Shown here piece by piece: positions 1 to 8,818 of a DNA stretch of 64,000 bases. This DNA comes from Janthinobacterium sp. Marseille (GTDB taxonomy: Bacteria; Pseudomonadota; Gammaproteobacteria; Burkholderiales; Burkholderiaceae_D). Location: positions 3,286,001-3,350,000 of the forward strand of contig NC_009659.1 in assembly GCF_000013625.1 (NCBI RefSeq), in the 5' to 3' direction. Position 1 is the first letter of the stretch. Each line of letters starts with the position of its first letter. A model generated the notes under the pieces. It did no database searches and had not been told where the DNA came from. It saw only the letters and a program-made list of their open reading frames with translations. The position numbers and the translations under genes are program-made.

Positions 1-233
1 CGCTCAGTCAGCAAACCGCCCAGCACCGCTGCAATCTTGGCGCGGTATTCCCACACCACGGCCAGCATCGCGCCGGTCTGGATCGCAATTTCAAAAACCT
101 TGACCTTGGGTCCGGTGAAGTCCAGCAGGCTGCCCGCAAGAATTAAATGTCCGGTCGATGAAATCGGCAAAAACTCCGTAAAGCCTTCGACGATGCCCAT
201 GATGATGGCTTTGAGCGCGAGAATTGGATCCAT
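1..233 (-). CDS. uppP: Undecaprenyl-diphosphatase (BacA/UppP), 5' part, runs off the window
   Basis: Integral membrane phosphatase that converts undecaprenyl diphosphate to the monophosphate, recycling the lipid carrier of peptidoglycan synthesis; extra copies give bacitracin resistance. Only the first 77 residues are visible. They begin [13 protein letters not shown] and carry the family signature [15 protein letters not shown] at residues 16-30, which holds the conserved glutamates, serine and histidine of the active site. A hydrophobic stretch follows around residue 45. The ATG at 231-233 is the natural family start, although no strong Shine-Dalgarno sequence is obvious. A terminator-like hairpin separates it from the gene upstream, so it is probably transcribed alone. 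The identification is firm; the C-terminal part cannot be judged. Confidence 0.93.
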   Translation of the reverse strand, partial: MDPILALKAIIMGIVEGFTEFLPISSTGHLILAGSLLDFTGPKVKVFEIAIQTGAMLAVVWEYRAKIAAVLGGLLTE

Positions 234-261
234 GGCGATGTGTTCAATATGAGGGGGTAAT

Positions 262-294
262 AAAAAACCCGCCGGTTGTGACGCCGTACGGGTT
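262..294 (-). terminator. Rho-independent terminator downstream of the YkgJ-type gene
   Basis: On the minus strand an aacccg/cgggtt stem (266-271 with 289-294) is followed by a run of T. It lies between the stop of the cysteine-cluster gene (471) and the start of uppP (233), and is oriented to stop transcription arriving from the former. Confidence 0.6.
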
Positions 295-470
295 ACAACG
301 TATGCGCTGTGCTGCCAGCAATGCGGCACTTCAGTCAGCGCGATCGTGCAGGCTCAAAGGTTACCACGAGACCGCATGCCGCTGTTCTGATTTTGCTCTG
401 CAAACAGAAGCTGTCGCAGGGCTGTTGCCGCACTGGAAGCCGCTCCGTCCAGACGCACTAACGCTCCGAC

Positions 471-737
471 TCAGGCCGCAGTCAATCGTTCCAATGTCAT
501 TAAATAAATCATCGCCTCGGCGCGCGAGTTGCCGCACATTTCCGCTTGTGGCTGCAAGCCGCCACACACGGCAGGTCGTTCCGGCTGGCCGAAGATGCGG
601 CACAGATTGTCTTCATCCAGCTGCACGCAGCGCACGCCGGCCGGCTTGCCATTCGGCATGCCGGGGATCGCCGACGATATCGACGGCGCGGTGCAGCAGG
701 CACCGCAATCGGTGCGACAACTCAAGACATTAGTCAT
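471..737 (-). CDS. YkgJ family cysteine-cluster protein (UPF0153-like)
   Basis: An 88-residue protein with eight cysteines: C7, C11, C14, C15, C37, C46, C58 and C68. The N-terminal CRTDCGACC cluster followed by CxxxP-type spacings is typical of the YkgJ/UPF0153 family, whose members are thought to bind zinc or an iron-sulfur cluster and have no settled function. The start at 737 ([11 protein letters not shown]) is chosen because it places the cysteine cluster at the N-terminus as in homologues; the frame stays open further upstream, but that extension looks non-coding. It appears to be a single-gene unit closed by the hairpin at 262-294. Metal binding is inferred from cysteine spacing alone. 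Confidence 0.8.
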   Translation of the reverse strand: MTNVLSCRTDCGACCTAPSISSAIPGMPNGKPAGVRCVQLDEDNLCRIFGQPERPAVCGGLQPQAEMCGNSRAEAMIYLMTLERLTAA

Positions 738-1115
738 TCGACAATTTTTCGGATGAAGATGGAAGACAGGCGCGATTTTACCGGGAAGCGCGGAAATCAC
801 CGCTTTTATGGTGCAAAAGCCATTTGCCGCCACAAATCGGCCCCCGAATCTGCTCGCAGGCTTGACGCTTGCAGGGTGGGCGCTTACATTACGGATGCCC
901 GGCAATGAAGCCATTGCCCAAGCGCAGCACAGTGCCGCAAACACTGACCACGTCGTGACCGCAGCCTCCCCTGGAATGCTCAAGTCCATTCGCTTCATTG
1001 ACAGCGCTCTGCGCCATCAATGTTGCGCCTGTTTTCGACTATCTGAATGCGGCCGGACGCCTGTCATTTGATAAAATGCCTGTTTTTCTTATTTAGCTAT
1101 TCTAGAGCCAACAAA
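738..1115. other. Intergenic region between two divergent genes
   Basis: 378 bases between the YkgJ-type gene (minus) and the PCMT-family gene (plus). Open frames here have no recognisable protein and no good ribosome site. The region must hold two outward promoters, but I could not place -35/-10 pairs with confidence. No RNA gene or repeat was recognised. Confidence 0.5.
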
Positions 1116-1766
1116 ATGAACATCGAAAAAGCCCGTTTCAACATGATCGAACAGCAAATTCGTCCTTGGGATGTGCTCGATCTGGACGTCCTCGAATTAT
1201 TGGTTGTAGTAAAGCGCGAAGCATTCGTGCCGCTCGCTTACCGTGCACTGGCCTTTGCCGATAGCGAAATCCCGCTGCCGCATGGCGAAAGCATGATGAC
1301 GCCAAAACTCGAAGCCCGCATCATGCAGGAACTGGCCGTCAAGAAACACGAAAACGTCCTCGAAATCGGTGCCGGTTCCGGTTATATGGCAGCACTGCTG
1401 GCGCACAAGGCGCGTCACGTGACCACCGTTGAAATCGAACCTGAATTGAAAGCGCTGGCAGAAAAGAACCTGGCCGACTATGGCGTCAGCAATGCCACGG
1501 TTGAACTGGGTGATGGCGTGCAAGGCTGGGGCGACGCAAACTATGACGTTATCGTCGTATCTGGTTCCGTACCGAGCGTACCGGAAGCATTGCTGGCGAA
1601 TCTCAAAGTCGGTGGCCGCCTGCTGGCCGTCGTCGGTGCCGCACCTGCGATGACAGCACAAATCATCACACGTACATCTGATGTGGCTTTCAGCACTGTC
1701 GGCTTGTTTGAAACATTGCTCAAGCCGCTGCGTAACGCACCTGTGCCATCACAGTTCAAGTTCTAA
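1116..1766 (+). CDS. Protein-L-isoaspartate O-methyltransferase family protein
   Basis: A 216-residue SAM-dependent methyltransferase of the PCMT family. Family members methylate the carboxyl of L-isoaspartyl residues in aged proteins, starting their repair. Motif I is clear (EIGAGSGY, about 83-90), and the N-terminal MIEQQIRPWDVLD is typical of the shorter Pcm-like proteins of beta-proteobacteria. The loop that reads TISQPY in classical Pcm enzymes is here HGESMMTPKLEA (about 56-67), so the substrate-binding serine region is not conserved and repair activity is uncertain. The start at 1116 gives the family N-terminus; the frame extends further upstream without similarity. It is followed 9 bases later by the rhodanese gene and then a tolC-type gene, suggesting one transcript. 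Confidence 0.82.
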   Translation: MNIEKARFNMIEQQIRPWDVLDLDVLELLVVVKREAFVPLAYRALAFADSEIPLPHGESMMTPKLEARIMQELAVKKHENVLEIGAGSGYMAALLAHKARHVTTVEIEPELKALAEKNLADYGVSNATVELGDGVQGWGDANYDVIVVSGSVPSVPEALLANLKVGGRLLAVVGAAPAMTAQIITRTSDVAFSTVGLFETLLKPLRNAPVPSQFKF

Positions 1767-1775
1767 GGAATTGCA

Positions 1776-2099
1776 ATGCAACACTTGACCGCGCCGGAAC
1801 TGGCAGCGTTGATCGCGACACCGGAAGGTGCCGCCCCCTATCTGCTCGACGTGCGCGAGCCGTGGGAATATCAAACCTGCAAAATCGAAGGCTCGGTCTC
1901 GATTCCGATGAATACCATTCCCGGCCAGCTCGAACAGCTGGACCGGAATGCCCCTATCGTTTGCATCTGTCATCACGGCGCACGCAGCCTGCGTGTAGCG
2001 CACTTCCTTGAAGCCAATGGCTTCTCCCGCGTGACCAATCTCACCGGCGGCGTCCATGCATGGGCGCAACAGGTGGATCCGGCCATGCCGACTTATTAA
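1776..2099 (+). CDS. Rhodanese-like domain protein
   Basis: A 107-residue single-domain rhodanese. The N-terminal part has the CH2A-like stretch LLDVREPWEY (about 23-32), and the active-site loop is CHHGARS with the catalytic cysteine at residue 65, a loop typical of small cytoplasmic rhodaneses. Such proteins carry sulfane sulfur as a cysteine persulfide for sulfur transfer or detoxification; the physiological donor and acceptor are not evident here. No signal peptide is present. A good ribosome site (aaggaattgc) precedes the ATG. The gene follows the PCMT-family gene by 9 bases and precedes the TolC-type gene by about 50, an arrangement suggesting a shared transcript. Confidence 0.9.
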   Translation: MQHLTAPELAALIATPEGAAPYLLDVREPWEYQTCKIEGSVSIPMNTIPGQLEQLDRNAPIVCICHHGARSLRVAHFLEANGFSRVTNLTGGVHAWAQQVDPAMPTY

Positions 2100-2151
2100 T
2101 TACATCTGTCACCCGCCTGCCTAAATCTCGACCTCAGTAATCGGAAAAGCA

Positions 2152-3456
2152 ATGCCTAAAGCCAAGCTCGTCATATTGATCGCAGGCGCTTTTCTTACAC
2201 TGCAGGCGCAGGCAGTCAATTTGCTGCAGCTTTATCAGGATGCGTTGGTGAATGACGCGGTTTACTCCAGCGCGCGCGCCAACCTGAGCGCCGGACGGGA
2301 AGCATCGGTACAGGGTCGCGCCAATCTCTTGCCGCTGATCGGCATTAGCGGTACATATCAACACGCACAACGCGACAACGTGCCGGATATCAAGTCACGC
2401 GGCTATACGCTGTCGCTGTCACAACCCTTGCTCGACGTGGCTGCCTGGCAGAATTACGAACAAAGCAAACTCTCGGTAGCCTCCAGCGAAGCGGCATTCG
2501 CCATCGTGCAACAGGACTTGATCCTGCGCGTGGCCCAAGCCTACTTCGATGTGCTGGCCGCACAGGACACATTGGCCGCATTGCTAGTACAGAAAGATGC
2601 AATCAGCGAACAGCTTGCTTCGGCCAAGCGCAATTTCGAAGTCGGCACTGCCACCATCACCGATACGCATGAAGCACAAGCCCGCTACGACCTGGTGATT
2701 GCACAGGAATTCGGCGCGCAGAATGACCTCGCTATCAAGCGCACCGCCCTGCAACAAATCATTGGCAAGCCACCGGCGGAATTGGCGACCTTGCGGCAAG
2801 GAGTGGAACTGAGCGCGCCGGAACCGGCACAGATCAATACCTGGGTCAGCAGCGCCGAAGAACAAAATTACGTGGTGTTGCAGCAAAAGCTCGCACTGGA
2901 AATTGCCAAGCGCGAAATCACGCGTAATCGGGCCGGTCATTACCCGACTGTCGATCTGGTGGCCAGCCGCAGTGACAGCAACCAGCGCAACAGCGCGATC
3001 CCAAGCCTCAATAGCGGAACCGGCCCGACCAGCGCGATAGGTTTGCAATGGAACATCCCGCTCTTCAGCGGATTCGCCGTCACCAGCCGCGTACGCCAGG
3101 CTATCGCACTGGAAGACAAATCACGTTCCGACCTGGAAAGCGCGCGTCGTTTCGCCGCACAAAATGCACAGCAGGCTTACTTGGGAGTGACGAGTGGTTT
3201 GGCGCAAGTCAAAGCCTTGCAGGCGGCCGAAGTTTCCAGCCGTTCGGCACTGGAATCAAATCGTTTGGGATATCAGGTAGGTGTGCGCATCAACATCGAT
3301 GTACTGAATGCACAGCAACAATTATTCATCACCCAGCGCGATCTGTCGAAAGCGCGTTACGACACGCTGATGAATAGCCTGCGCCTGAAATCGGCGGCAG
3401 GCTCGCTGCGGGAACAGGACCTGGTGCAGATCAATACTTTATTGATCCAGCCCTGA
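2152..3456 (+). CDS. tolC: TolC family outer membrane protein
   Basis: A 434-residue outer membrane channel protein of the type I secretion/TolC subgroup. An N-terminal signal peptide is visible (MPKAKLVILIAGAFLTLQAQA, cut near residue 21) with no lipobox cysteine, unlike the OprM-type protein encoded at 8815-10263. Two repeated halves rich in heptad-like Ala/Gln/Leu segments build the trimeric beta-barrel and periplasmic helical tunnel. Members pair with RND, MFS or ABC pumps. It is co-directional with the PCMT-family and rhodanese genes and converges on the TetR gene. It lies only about 1 kb from the divergent RND operon, but that operon encodes its own outer membrane component, so the partner of this one is unknown. 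Confidence 0.9.
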   Translation: MPKAKLVILIAGAFLTLQAQAVNLLQLYQDALVNDAVYSSARANLSAGREASVQGRANLLPLIGISGTYQHAQRDNVPDIKSRGYTLSLSQPLLDVAAWQNYEQSKLSVASSEAAFAIVQQDLILRVAQAYFDVLAAQDTLAALLVQKDAISEQLASAKRNFEVGTATITDTHEAQARYDLVIAQEFGAQNDLAIKRTALQQIIGKPPAELATLRQGVELSAPEPAQINTWVSSAEEQNYVVLQQKLALEIAKREITRNRAGHYPTVDLVASRSDSNQRNSAIPSLNSGTGPTSAIGLQWNIPLFSGFAVTSRVRQAIALEDKSRSDLESARRFAAQNAQQAYLGVTSGLAQVKALQAAEVSSRSALESNRLGYQVGVRINIDVLNAQQQLFITQRDLSKARYDTLMNSLRLKSAAGSLREQDLVQINTLLIQP

Positions 3457-3500
3457 ATCAATCGCCGACGGCGCGGCTAAACTAAAAATCAATTAACTAT

Positions 3501-4142
3501 TCAGGCCTTCTTGCGACGCAAGGATGGTGCATTGCGCAAACCATCCAGGCAGGCATCGACCAAAGGCTCGACCACTTCTTTCAAATCAAAGCTGTCCGGC
3601 GAAAACAACCAGTCGGTGAGCAAGCCGACCAGGCTGCTGTGCAAGCTTAAGACCGCCAGCTGGGTATCCAGATCGGCCGGCAATTGCCCCATCGCAACTG
3701 CCTCCTCCAGGATACTCCTCATGTTTTCCAGGCCTTCGCGATGGCACTCGCGCTGACGGACCCAGATCGGATCGTTATGATCGACCAATTCGCATTTCAG
3801 GAATATGATATCCAGAACCCTGCGTGAGCGCGGATTGTCGACGACATCGCGCAACAACCAAATCCAGGTATGACGCAGATGCCCCAAGGGATCACGCACG
3901 AATTTTTCGCCCGGCGTTGTCATCATGGTTTCCATCGGCAAACGCACGCGCTCGCACATGGCTTCAAACAAATCGCTCTTGTTTTTGAAGTGCCAGTAAA
4001 TTGCACCACGCGTCACATCTGCCGCGACTGCAACATCTGCTAACGAAGATTGCGCAAGGCCACGGGTAAAAAACACCTCTTCCGCAGCATCAAGAATGCG
4101 GTTGCGTGTTTCCAGTGCCTCTTCTTTCGTCGAGCGAGCCAT
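3501..4142 (-). CDS. TetR family repressor, AcrR/TtgR-like
   Basis: A 213-residue TetR/AcrR-type repressor. The N-terminal HTH is clear: helix-turn-helix residues about 33-52 (SLADVAVAADVTRGAIYWHF) followed by KNKSDLF, the pattern of AcrR, TtgR and MexZ-like repressors of RND pumps. The C-terminal ligand-binding domain (about 65-205) is helical and resembles the AcrR C-terminal family. It is divergent from the RND operon beginning at 4388 across a 245-base gap that holds an AcrR-like palindrome. The expected role is repression of the pump operon, and probably of itself, relieved by toxic ligands. Ligand specificity cannot be read from sequence. Confidence 0.9.
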   Translation of the reverse strand: MARSTKEEALETRNRILDAAEEVFFTRGLAQSSLADVAVAADVTRGAIYWHFKNKSDLFEAMCERVRLPMETMMTTPGEKFVRDPLGHLRHTWIWLLRDVVDNPRSRRVLDIIFLKCELVDHNDPIWVRQRECHREGLENMRSILEEAVAMGQLPADLDTQLAVLSLHSSLVGLLTDWLFSPDSFDLKEVVEPLVDACLDGLRNAPSLRRKKA

Positions 4143-4175
4143 AAAATCATAGTCCTGTCATAATTTTCGAATATT

Positions 4176-4243
4176 TATGTATGTCGTTTCTGGCTAAAAC
4201 AATAATTGCCAGCTATACATACATTCGCGAACGTATGTATAAT
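4176..4243 (+). promoter_or_regulatory. AcrR-type operator overlapping the RND operon promoter
   Basis: A 28-bp inverted repeat at 4214-4241 has arms tatacatacattcg and cgaacgtatgtata, with a single mismatched pair. Its 24-bp core (4216-4239) closely resembles the operator bound by E. coli AcrR as I recall it. A perfect TATAAT (4238-4243) overlaps the right arm, so bound repressor would cover the -10 of the pump operon. A lone half-site, tatgtatg, lies at 4176-4183 closer to the repressor gene. Binding by the adjacent TetR protein is inferred. Confidence 0.8.
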
Positions 4244-4387
4244 ACCCGATTTACTGCATAGCAGCAAAGCAAAGCATTCTGGCAAACTTGCAAAAACGAA
4301 TGCATTTGCCTTTATTCAGTCTTACCTTTTTCTTTACCGGACTGTTGATGTTCTGACAGCGCAATCCACCTACCGTGCGAGATGTTT

Positions 4388-5656
4388 ATGAGTTCACTTC
4401 CCCGTTTGACACGCCTTAGCGCCGCCCTCTTCCTTATCTATGCAATCGCCGGTTGCGGCGCCAAATCAGACCAAGCAGCAGCCCCACCACCACAAGAAGT
4501 TTCCGTCGTCACTGTCCAACCAGGCGTCCTGGGAGTCACGAATGAATTGCCGGGCCGCATGGAATCAATCCGTGTCGCTGAAGTACGTGCTCGCGTACCC
4601 GGCATCGTACTGAAACGCGTATTCCGCGAGGGCAGCGATGTCAAAGCAGGAACGCTGCTGTACCAGATCGATCCGGCCCAATTGCAAGCAACTTATAACA
4701 GTGCCGATGCAGCAGTCGCGCGCGGCGAAGCAACACTGGCGACCGCTGAACAGAAAGCCAAGCGTTACAAGCCGCTGGTTGAAACCAATGCCGTCAGCAA
4801 ACAGGAATACGACGATGTCGCTGCCGCCGAAAAGCAAGCGATCGCCGACCTGGCATCGGCCAAGGCCGCACGTGAAAACGCCCGCCTGTCGCTCGGCTAT
4901 GCCAGCGTCACTTCGCCTATCTCCGGTCGTATCGGCCGTGCCCTCGTAACTGAAGGCGCGCTGGTTGGCCAGGGCGACGTCACTCCGCTCGCCATCGTGC
5001 AACAAATCGATCCTATCTACGTCAACATGACGCAATCTGCGAACGAAGTCCTGAAGCTCAAACGCGCGATGGATGAAGGCAAATTGAAGAGCGCCGGCAA
5101 AGGTGCTGCCAAGGTGACCCTGGTCACCGATGACGGCCAGGAATATGGTCGCGCAGGCAAACTGCTGTTCTCCGACCTGACGGTTGATGAAAGCTCGGGT
5201 TCGGTCACACTGCGCGCAGAAATCCCTAACCCTGACGGACTGCTGTTGCCTGGTATGTATGTACGTGCCCGCATTGAGCAAGCGGTGGATGAAAACGCCA
5301 TCACCGTACCGCAACAAGCTGTGCTGCGTACACCAGGCGGCTCCGCCGTGATGGTAGTTGGTGCTGATGGCAAGGTCGCTTCGCGTCCTGTCCAAACCGG
5401 CAGCTCCAGCGGCACCGCATGGATCATTACCGACGGCTTGAAAGAAGGTGACCAGGTCATCGTTGAAGGCCTGCAAAAAGTCCAGCCGGGTGCAACGGTC
5501 AAACCGGTGCAATGGCAGAAGCCTGCTCCTGCCGGCGCAGCTCCGGCCGCAGCAGCACCTGCAGCTCCAGGCGCAGCTGCTGCGCCTGCGGCAGCCGCCA
5601 AGCCAGCGCAACCCGCCCCTGCAGACAAGACCGCAGAACAACCGAAGTCGAAGTAA
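4388..5656 (+). CDS. RND efflux periplasmic adaptor (membrane fusion) lipoprotein, AcrA/MexA-like
   Basis: A 422-residue periplasmic adaptor that links the inner membrane RND permease to the outer membrane channel. A lipoprotein signal (LIYAIAGC, lipid-bearing Cys about residue 23) is followed by the barrel-sandwich and hairpin regions: GRMESIRVAEVRARVPGIV near 60 and the alpha-hairpin about 100-170. The C-terminus is an Ala/Pro/Lys-rich tail of about 45 residues, longer and lower in complexity than in AcrA. The ATG at 4388 is preferred over the one at 4382 because it leaves room for a ribosome site (gcgag). It is the first gene of a three-gene operon, 12 bases before the permease gene, controlled by the operator at 4214-4241. 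Confidence 0.93.
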   Translation: MSSLPRLTRLSAALFLIYAIAGCGAKSDQAAAPPPQEVSVVTVQPGVLGVTNELPGRMESIRVAEVRARVPGIVLKRVFREGSDVKAGTLLYQIDPAQLQATYNSADAAVARGEATLATAEQKAKRYKPLVETNAVSKQEYDDVAAAEKQAIADLASAKAARENARLSLGYASVTSPISGRIGRALVTEGALVGQGDVTPLAIVQQIDPIYVNMTQSANEVLKLKRAMDEGKLKSAGKGAAKVTLVTDDGQEYGRAGKLLFSDLTVDESSGSVTLRAEIPNPDGLLLPGMYVRARIEQAVDENAITVPQQAVLRTPGGSAVMVVGADGKVASRPVQTGSSSGTAWIITDGLKEGDQVIVEGLQKVQPGATVKPVQWQKPAPAGAAPAAAAPAAPGAAAAPAAAAKPAQPAPADKTAEQPKSK

Positions 5657-5668
5657 GGGAGTACTGTA

Positions 5669-8600
5669 ATGGGTAAATTTTTTATTGACCGCCCGGTTTT
5701 TGCCTGGGTGCTGGCGATCTTCATCATGCTGGCAGGTGTCCTGGCTATTACCAGCCTCCCGGTTTCGCAGTACCCGAACATCGCACCACCGCAGGTCGTT
5801 GTTACCGCTACCTATCCGGGTGCAACGGCACAGACACTGGACGATAGTGTCACCAGCCTGATCGAACAGGAAATGAACGGCGCCGATGGTTTGCAATACA
5901 TCGAATCGCAAAGCCAGGCCAATGGTGTCGTACAAATCACCGTGACTTTCACGCCGGGTACCAATCCGGATCTGGCAGCGGTGGATGTACAGAACCGTCT
6001 GAAACGGGTGGAAGCACGTTTGCCTGCTGCGGTCACGCAACAAGGTGTACAGGTAACCAAATCACGTAGTAACTTCCTGCTGTTTATCGGCCTGTCTTCA
6101 ACCGATGGCACGCTAGACCCGGTTGCACTCGGTGATTATCTGTCACGTAACGTACTTAACGAAGTCAAACGTGTACCTGGCGTCGGTCAGGCGCAATTGT
6201 TTGGTACCGAACGTGCGATGCGTATCTGGATCGACCCGACCAAACTGGTCGGCCTGAACCTGACACCGTCCGATGTAAGCAGCGCCATCTCGACACAAAA
6301 TGCACTGGTTGCCGGTGGTACGCTGGGTGACTTGCCTAGCCCGAGCACGCAACAGATCGCAGCAACGGTGGTCGTGAATGGTCAGCTGACCAGCCCTGAG
6401 CAATTCGGCAATATCGTATTGCGTGCCAACAAGGATGGTTCGAGCGTTCGCCTGCGCGATGTCGCCCGTATCGAAGTGGGTGGCCAGTCGTATGCAACTT
6501 CCGGTCGTCTCGACGGCAAGCCAAGCTCCTTCATCGGCGTACAGTTAACACCGACCGCGAATGCGCTGGGTACCGCAACTGCCGTGCACAAGAAGATGGA
6601 TGAACTGTCGAAGTATTTCCCGGCAGGCGTGAAATACACCATCCCTTACGACACCTCGAAGTTCGTCAAGATTTCGATCGAGGAAGTGGTAAAGACACTG
6701 TTTGAAGCGATCATCCTGGTGTTCCTGGTGATGTATCTGTTCTTGCAGAACATCCGCTATACATTGATCCCGACCATCGTGGTGCCGGTCGCATTGCTGG
6801 GTACCTTTGCGACCCTGCTACTGTTCGGCTTCTCGATCAACGTGCTGACCATGTTCGGCATGGTGCTGGCGATCGGTATTCTGGTCGATGATGCGATTGT
6901 GGTGGTGGAGAACGTCGAACGTATCATGAGCGAAGAAGGTTTGTCGCCACGTGATGCAACCCGCAAGGCGATGGGCCAGATTACCGGCGCGCTGATCGGT
7001 ATTACGCTGGTGCTGATCGCGGTGTTCATCCCGATGGCATTCTTCGGTGGTGCGGTCGGTGCGATTTACCGTCAGTTCTCGCTGTCCATGGTTGCATCGA
7101 TGGTGTTCTCGGTATTGATGGCGTTCACGCTGACACCGGCACTGTGCGCAACCTTGCTGAAACCGGTTGAAGCCGGTCACCATCACGAGAAGCGCGGCTT
7201 CTTCGGCTGGTTTAACCGTCACTTCAACAAGACCGCTGCCGGTTACCAGGGCTTTGTCGCGAAGATGCTGACCAAGACCGGTCGTTACATGCTGGTCTAT
7301 GGCCTGATCCTGGCTTGCGTCGGTATCCTGTACGCCCGTTTGCCTGCATCCTTCCTGCCTAACGAAGACCAGGGTTACATCGTGACCAACGTCCAGTTAC
7401 CGGCAGGTGCCAGCACCGGCCGTACCATGGAAGTGTTGAAAACCATCGAAGACTACTACCTGAAACAATCGGCTGTTGAACACGTCGTTGCGATTGCAGG
7501 TTTCAGCTTCTCGGGTAACGGTCAGAATGCGGGTCTGGTATTTACCCCGCTGAAAGACTGGAGCAAACGTGGCCCTGATGAGTCTGCCGATGCAGTCGCA
7601 GGCAAGGCTTTCGGTGCGTTCATGGGCATCAAGGATGCGATTGTGTATCCATTGAACCCGCCACCGATTCCTGAACTGGGTAATGCAACCGGCTTTACCT
7701 TCCGTCTGCAGGATCGCGCCGGCCTCGGCCATGACGCGCTGATCGCAGCACGTAACCAGATGCTGGGTATGGCAGGACAAAGCAAGGTACTGGCGGGTGT
7801 ACGTCCTGAAGGCCTGGAAGACGCACCGCAATTGCAGGTGGATATCGACCGCGACAAGGCAAATGCTTTGGGCGTACCGTTCTCGACCATCAATAGCGTG
7901 TTGTCGACAGCACTCGGTTCCTCATACGTCAATGACTTCCCGAACCAAGGTCGTCAACAACGTGTGATCGTACAGGCTGACAGCCAGGGTCGTTTGCAAC
8001 CGGAAGACCTGACCCGCCTGTATGCACGTAGCTCTTCCGGCACTATGGTTCCGTTCTCCTCCTTCATGACATCGAAGTGGATTATCGGTCCGGTACAACT
8101 GATCCGTTACAACGGCTATCCGGCAGTGAAGATTTCCGGCGGCGCGGCTCCTGGCCGCAGTACCGGTGAAGCAATGGCGGAAATGGAAGCCATGGTTGCG
8201 AAATTGCCGCCAGGTTTCGGTTTCGAATGGACTGGTCAGTCGCTGGAAGAAAAAACCTCCGGCTCGCAAGCTCCTGCGCTGTATGCACTGTCGCTGATCG
8301 CCGTATTCCTGGTGTTGGCTGCATTGTATGAAAGCACGTCGATCCCGTTCTCGGTGATGTTGGTGGTGCCACTCGGTATCTTTGGTGCACTGTTGGGTGT
8401 GACGCTGCGCGGCATGCCGAATGACGTGTACTTCAAGGTCGGCATGATTGCGGTGGTCGGCTTGTCTGCGAAGAACGCGATTCTGATTATCGAATTTGCG
8501 AAAGACTTGCAGGCACAGGGTAAAGGCTTGATAGAAGCAACGCTGGAAGCGGTCCACTTGCGGTTCCGTCCTATCATCATGACCTCGCTCGCTTTCATCC

Positions 8601-8818
8601 TCGGCGTATTGCCGCTGGTGCTTGCAAGTGGAGCCGGTTCCGCCAGCCAGCGCGCAATCGGTACGGGTGTGATGAGCGGCATGATCACCGCCACCGTATT
8701 CGCAGTGTTCCTGGTACCGGTGTTCTTTGTGGTAGTTCGTACGCTGTTCAAAGGTAGCGAACGTCAGCGTCGCAAATATGCGGCGAGCAAGCCACGTGAT
8801 GAGGAAGAAGAATTATGA
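5669..8818 (+). CDS. RND multidrug efflux permease, AcrB/MexB-like (HAE1 family)
   Basis: A 1049-residue inner membrane proton/drug antiporter, the usual length of AcrB and MexB. It opens with GKFFIDRPVFAWVLAI, the first transmembrane helix of the HAE1 family. The proton-relay aspartates are present as D407/D408 in LVDDAIVVVENVERIM, and the relay lysine is K935 in GLSAKNAIL. Two large periplasmic loops and twelve predicted helices follow the family layout. It would export hydrophobic and amphiphilic compounds through the adaptor and the outer membrane protein encoded in the same operon; the substrate range is not deducible. Its stop codon overlaps the start of the next gene (ATGA). Confidence 0.96.
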   Translation: MGKFFIDRPVFAWVLAIFIMLAGVLAITSLPVSQYPNIAPPQVVVTATYPGATAQTLDDSVTSLIEQEMNGADGLQYIESQSQANGVVQITVTFTPGTNPDLAAVDVQNRLKRVEARLPAAVTQQGVQVTKSRSNFLLFIGLSSTDGTLDPVALGDYLSRNVLNEVKRVPGVGQAQLFGTERAMRIWIDPTKLVGLNLTPSDVSSAISTQNALVAGGTLGDLPSPSTQQIAATVVVNGQLTSPEQFGNIVLRANKDGSSVRLRDVARIEVGGQSYATSGRLDGKPSSFIGVQLTPTANALGTATAVHKKMDELSKYFPAGVKYTIPYDTSKFVKISIEEVVKTLFEAIILVFLVMYLFLQNIRYTLIPTIVVPVALLGTFATLLLFGFSINVLTMFGMVLAIGILVDDAIVVVENVERIMSEEGLSPRDATRKAMGQITGALIGITLVLIAVFIPMAFFGGAVGAIYRQFSLSMVASMVFSVLMAFTLTPALCATLLKPVEAGHHHEKRGFFGWFNRHFNKTAAGYQGFVAKMLTKTGRYMLVYGLILACVGILYARLPASFLPNEDQGYIVTNVQLPAGASTGRTMEVLKTIEDYYLKQSAVEHVVAIAGFSFSGNGQNAGLVFTPLKDWSKRGPDESADAVAGKAFGAFMGIKDAIVYPLNPPPIPELGNATGFTFRLQDRAGLGHDALIAARNQMLGMAGQSKVLAGVRPEGLEDAPQLQVDIDRDKANALGVPFSTINSVLSTALGSSYVNDFPNQGRQQRVIVQADSQGRLQPEDLTRLYARSSSGTMVPFSSFMTSKWIIGPVQLIRYNGYPAVKISGGAAPGRSTGEAMAEMEAMVAKLPPGFGFEWTGQSLEEKTSGSQAPALYALSLIAVFLVLAALYESTSIPFSVMLVVPLGIFGALLGVTLRGMPNDVYFKVGMIAVVGLSAKNAILIIEFAKDLQAQGKGLIEATLEAVHLRFRPIIMTSLAFILGVLPLVLASGAGSASQRAIGTGVMSGMITATVFAVFLVPVFFVVVRTLFKGSERQRRKYAASKPRDEEEEL

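Noticed and set aside
224..733. Plus-strand frame of about 170 codons opposite the YkgJ-type gene
   Set aside because: Composition is arginine/serine-rich without motifs; the minus-strand gene has a clear conserved cysteine pattern.
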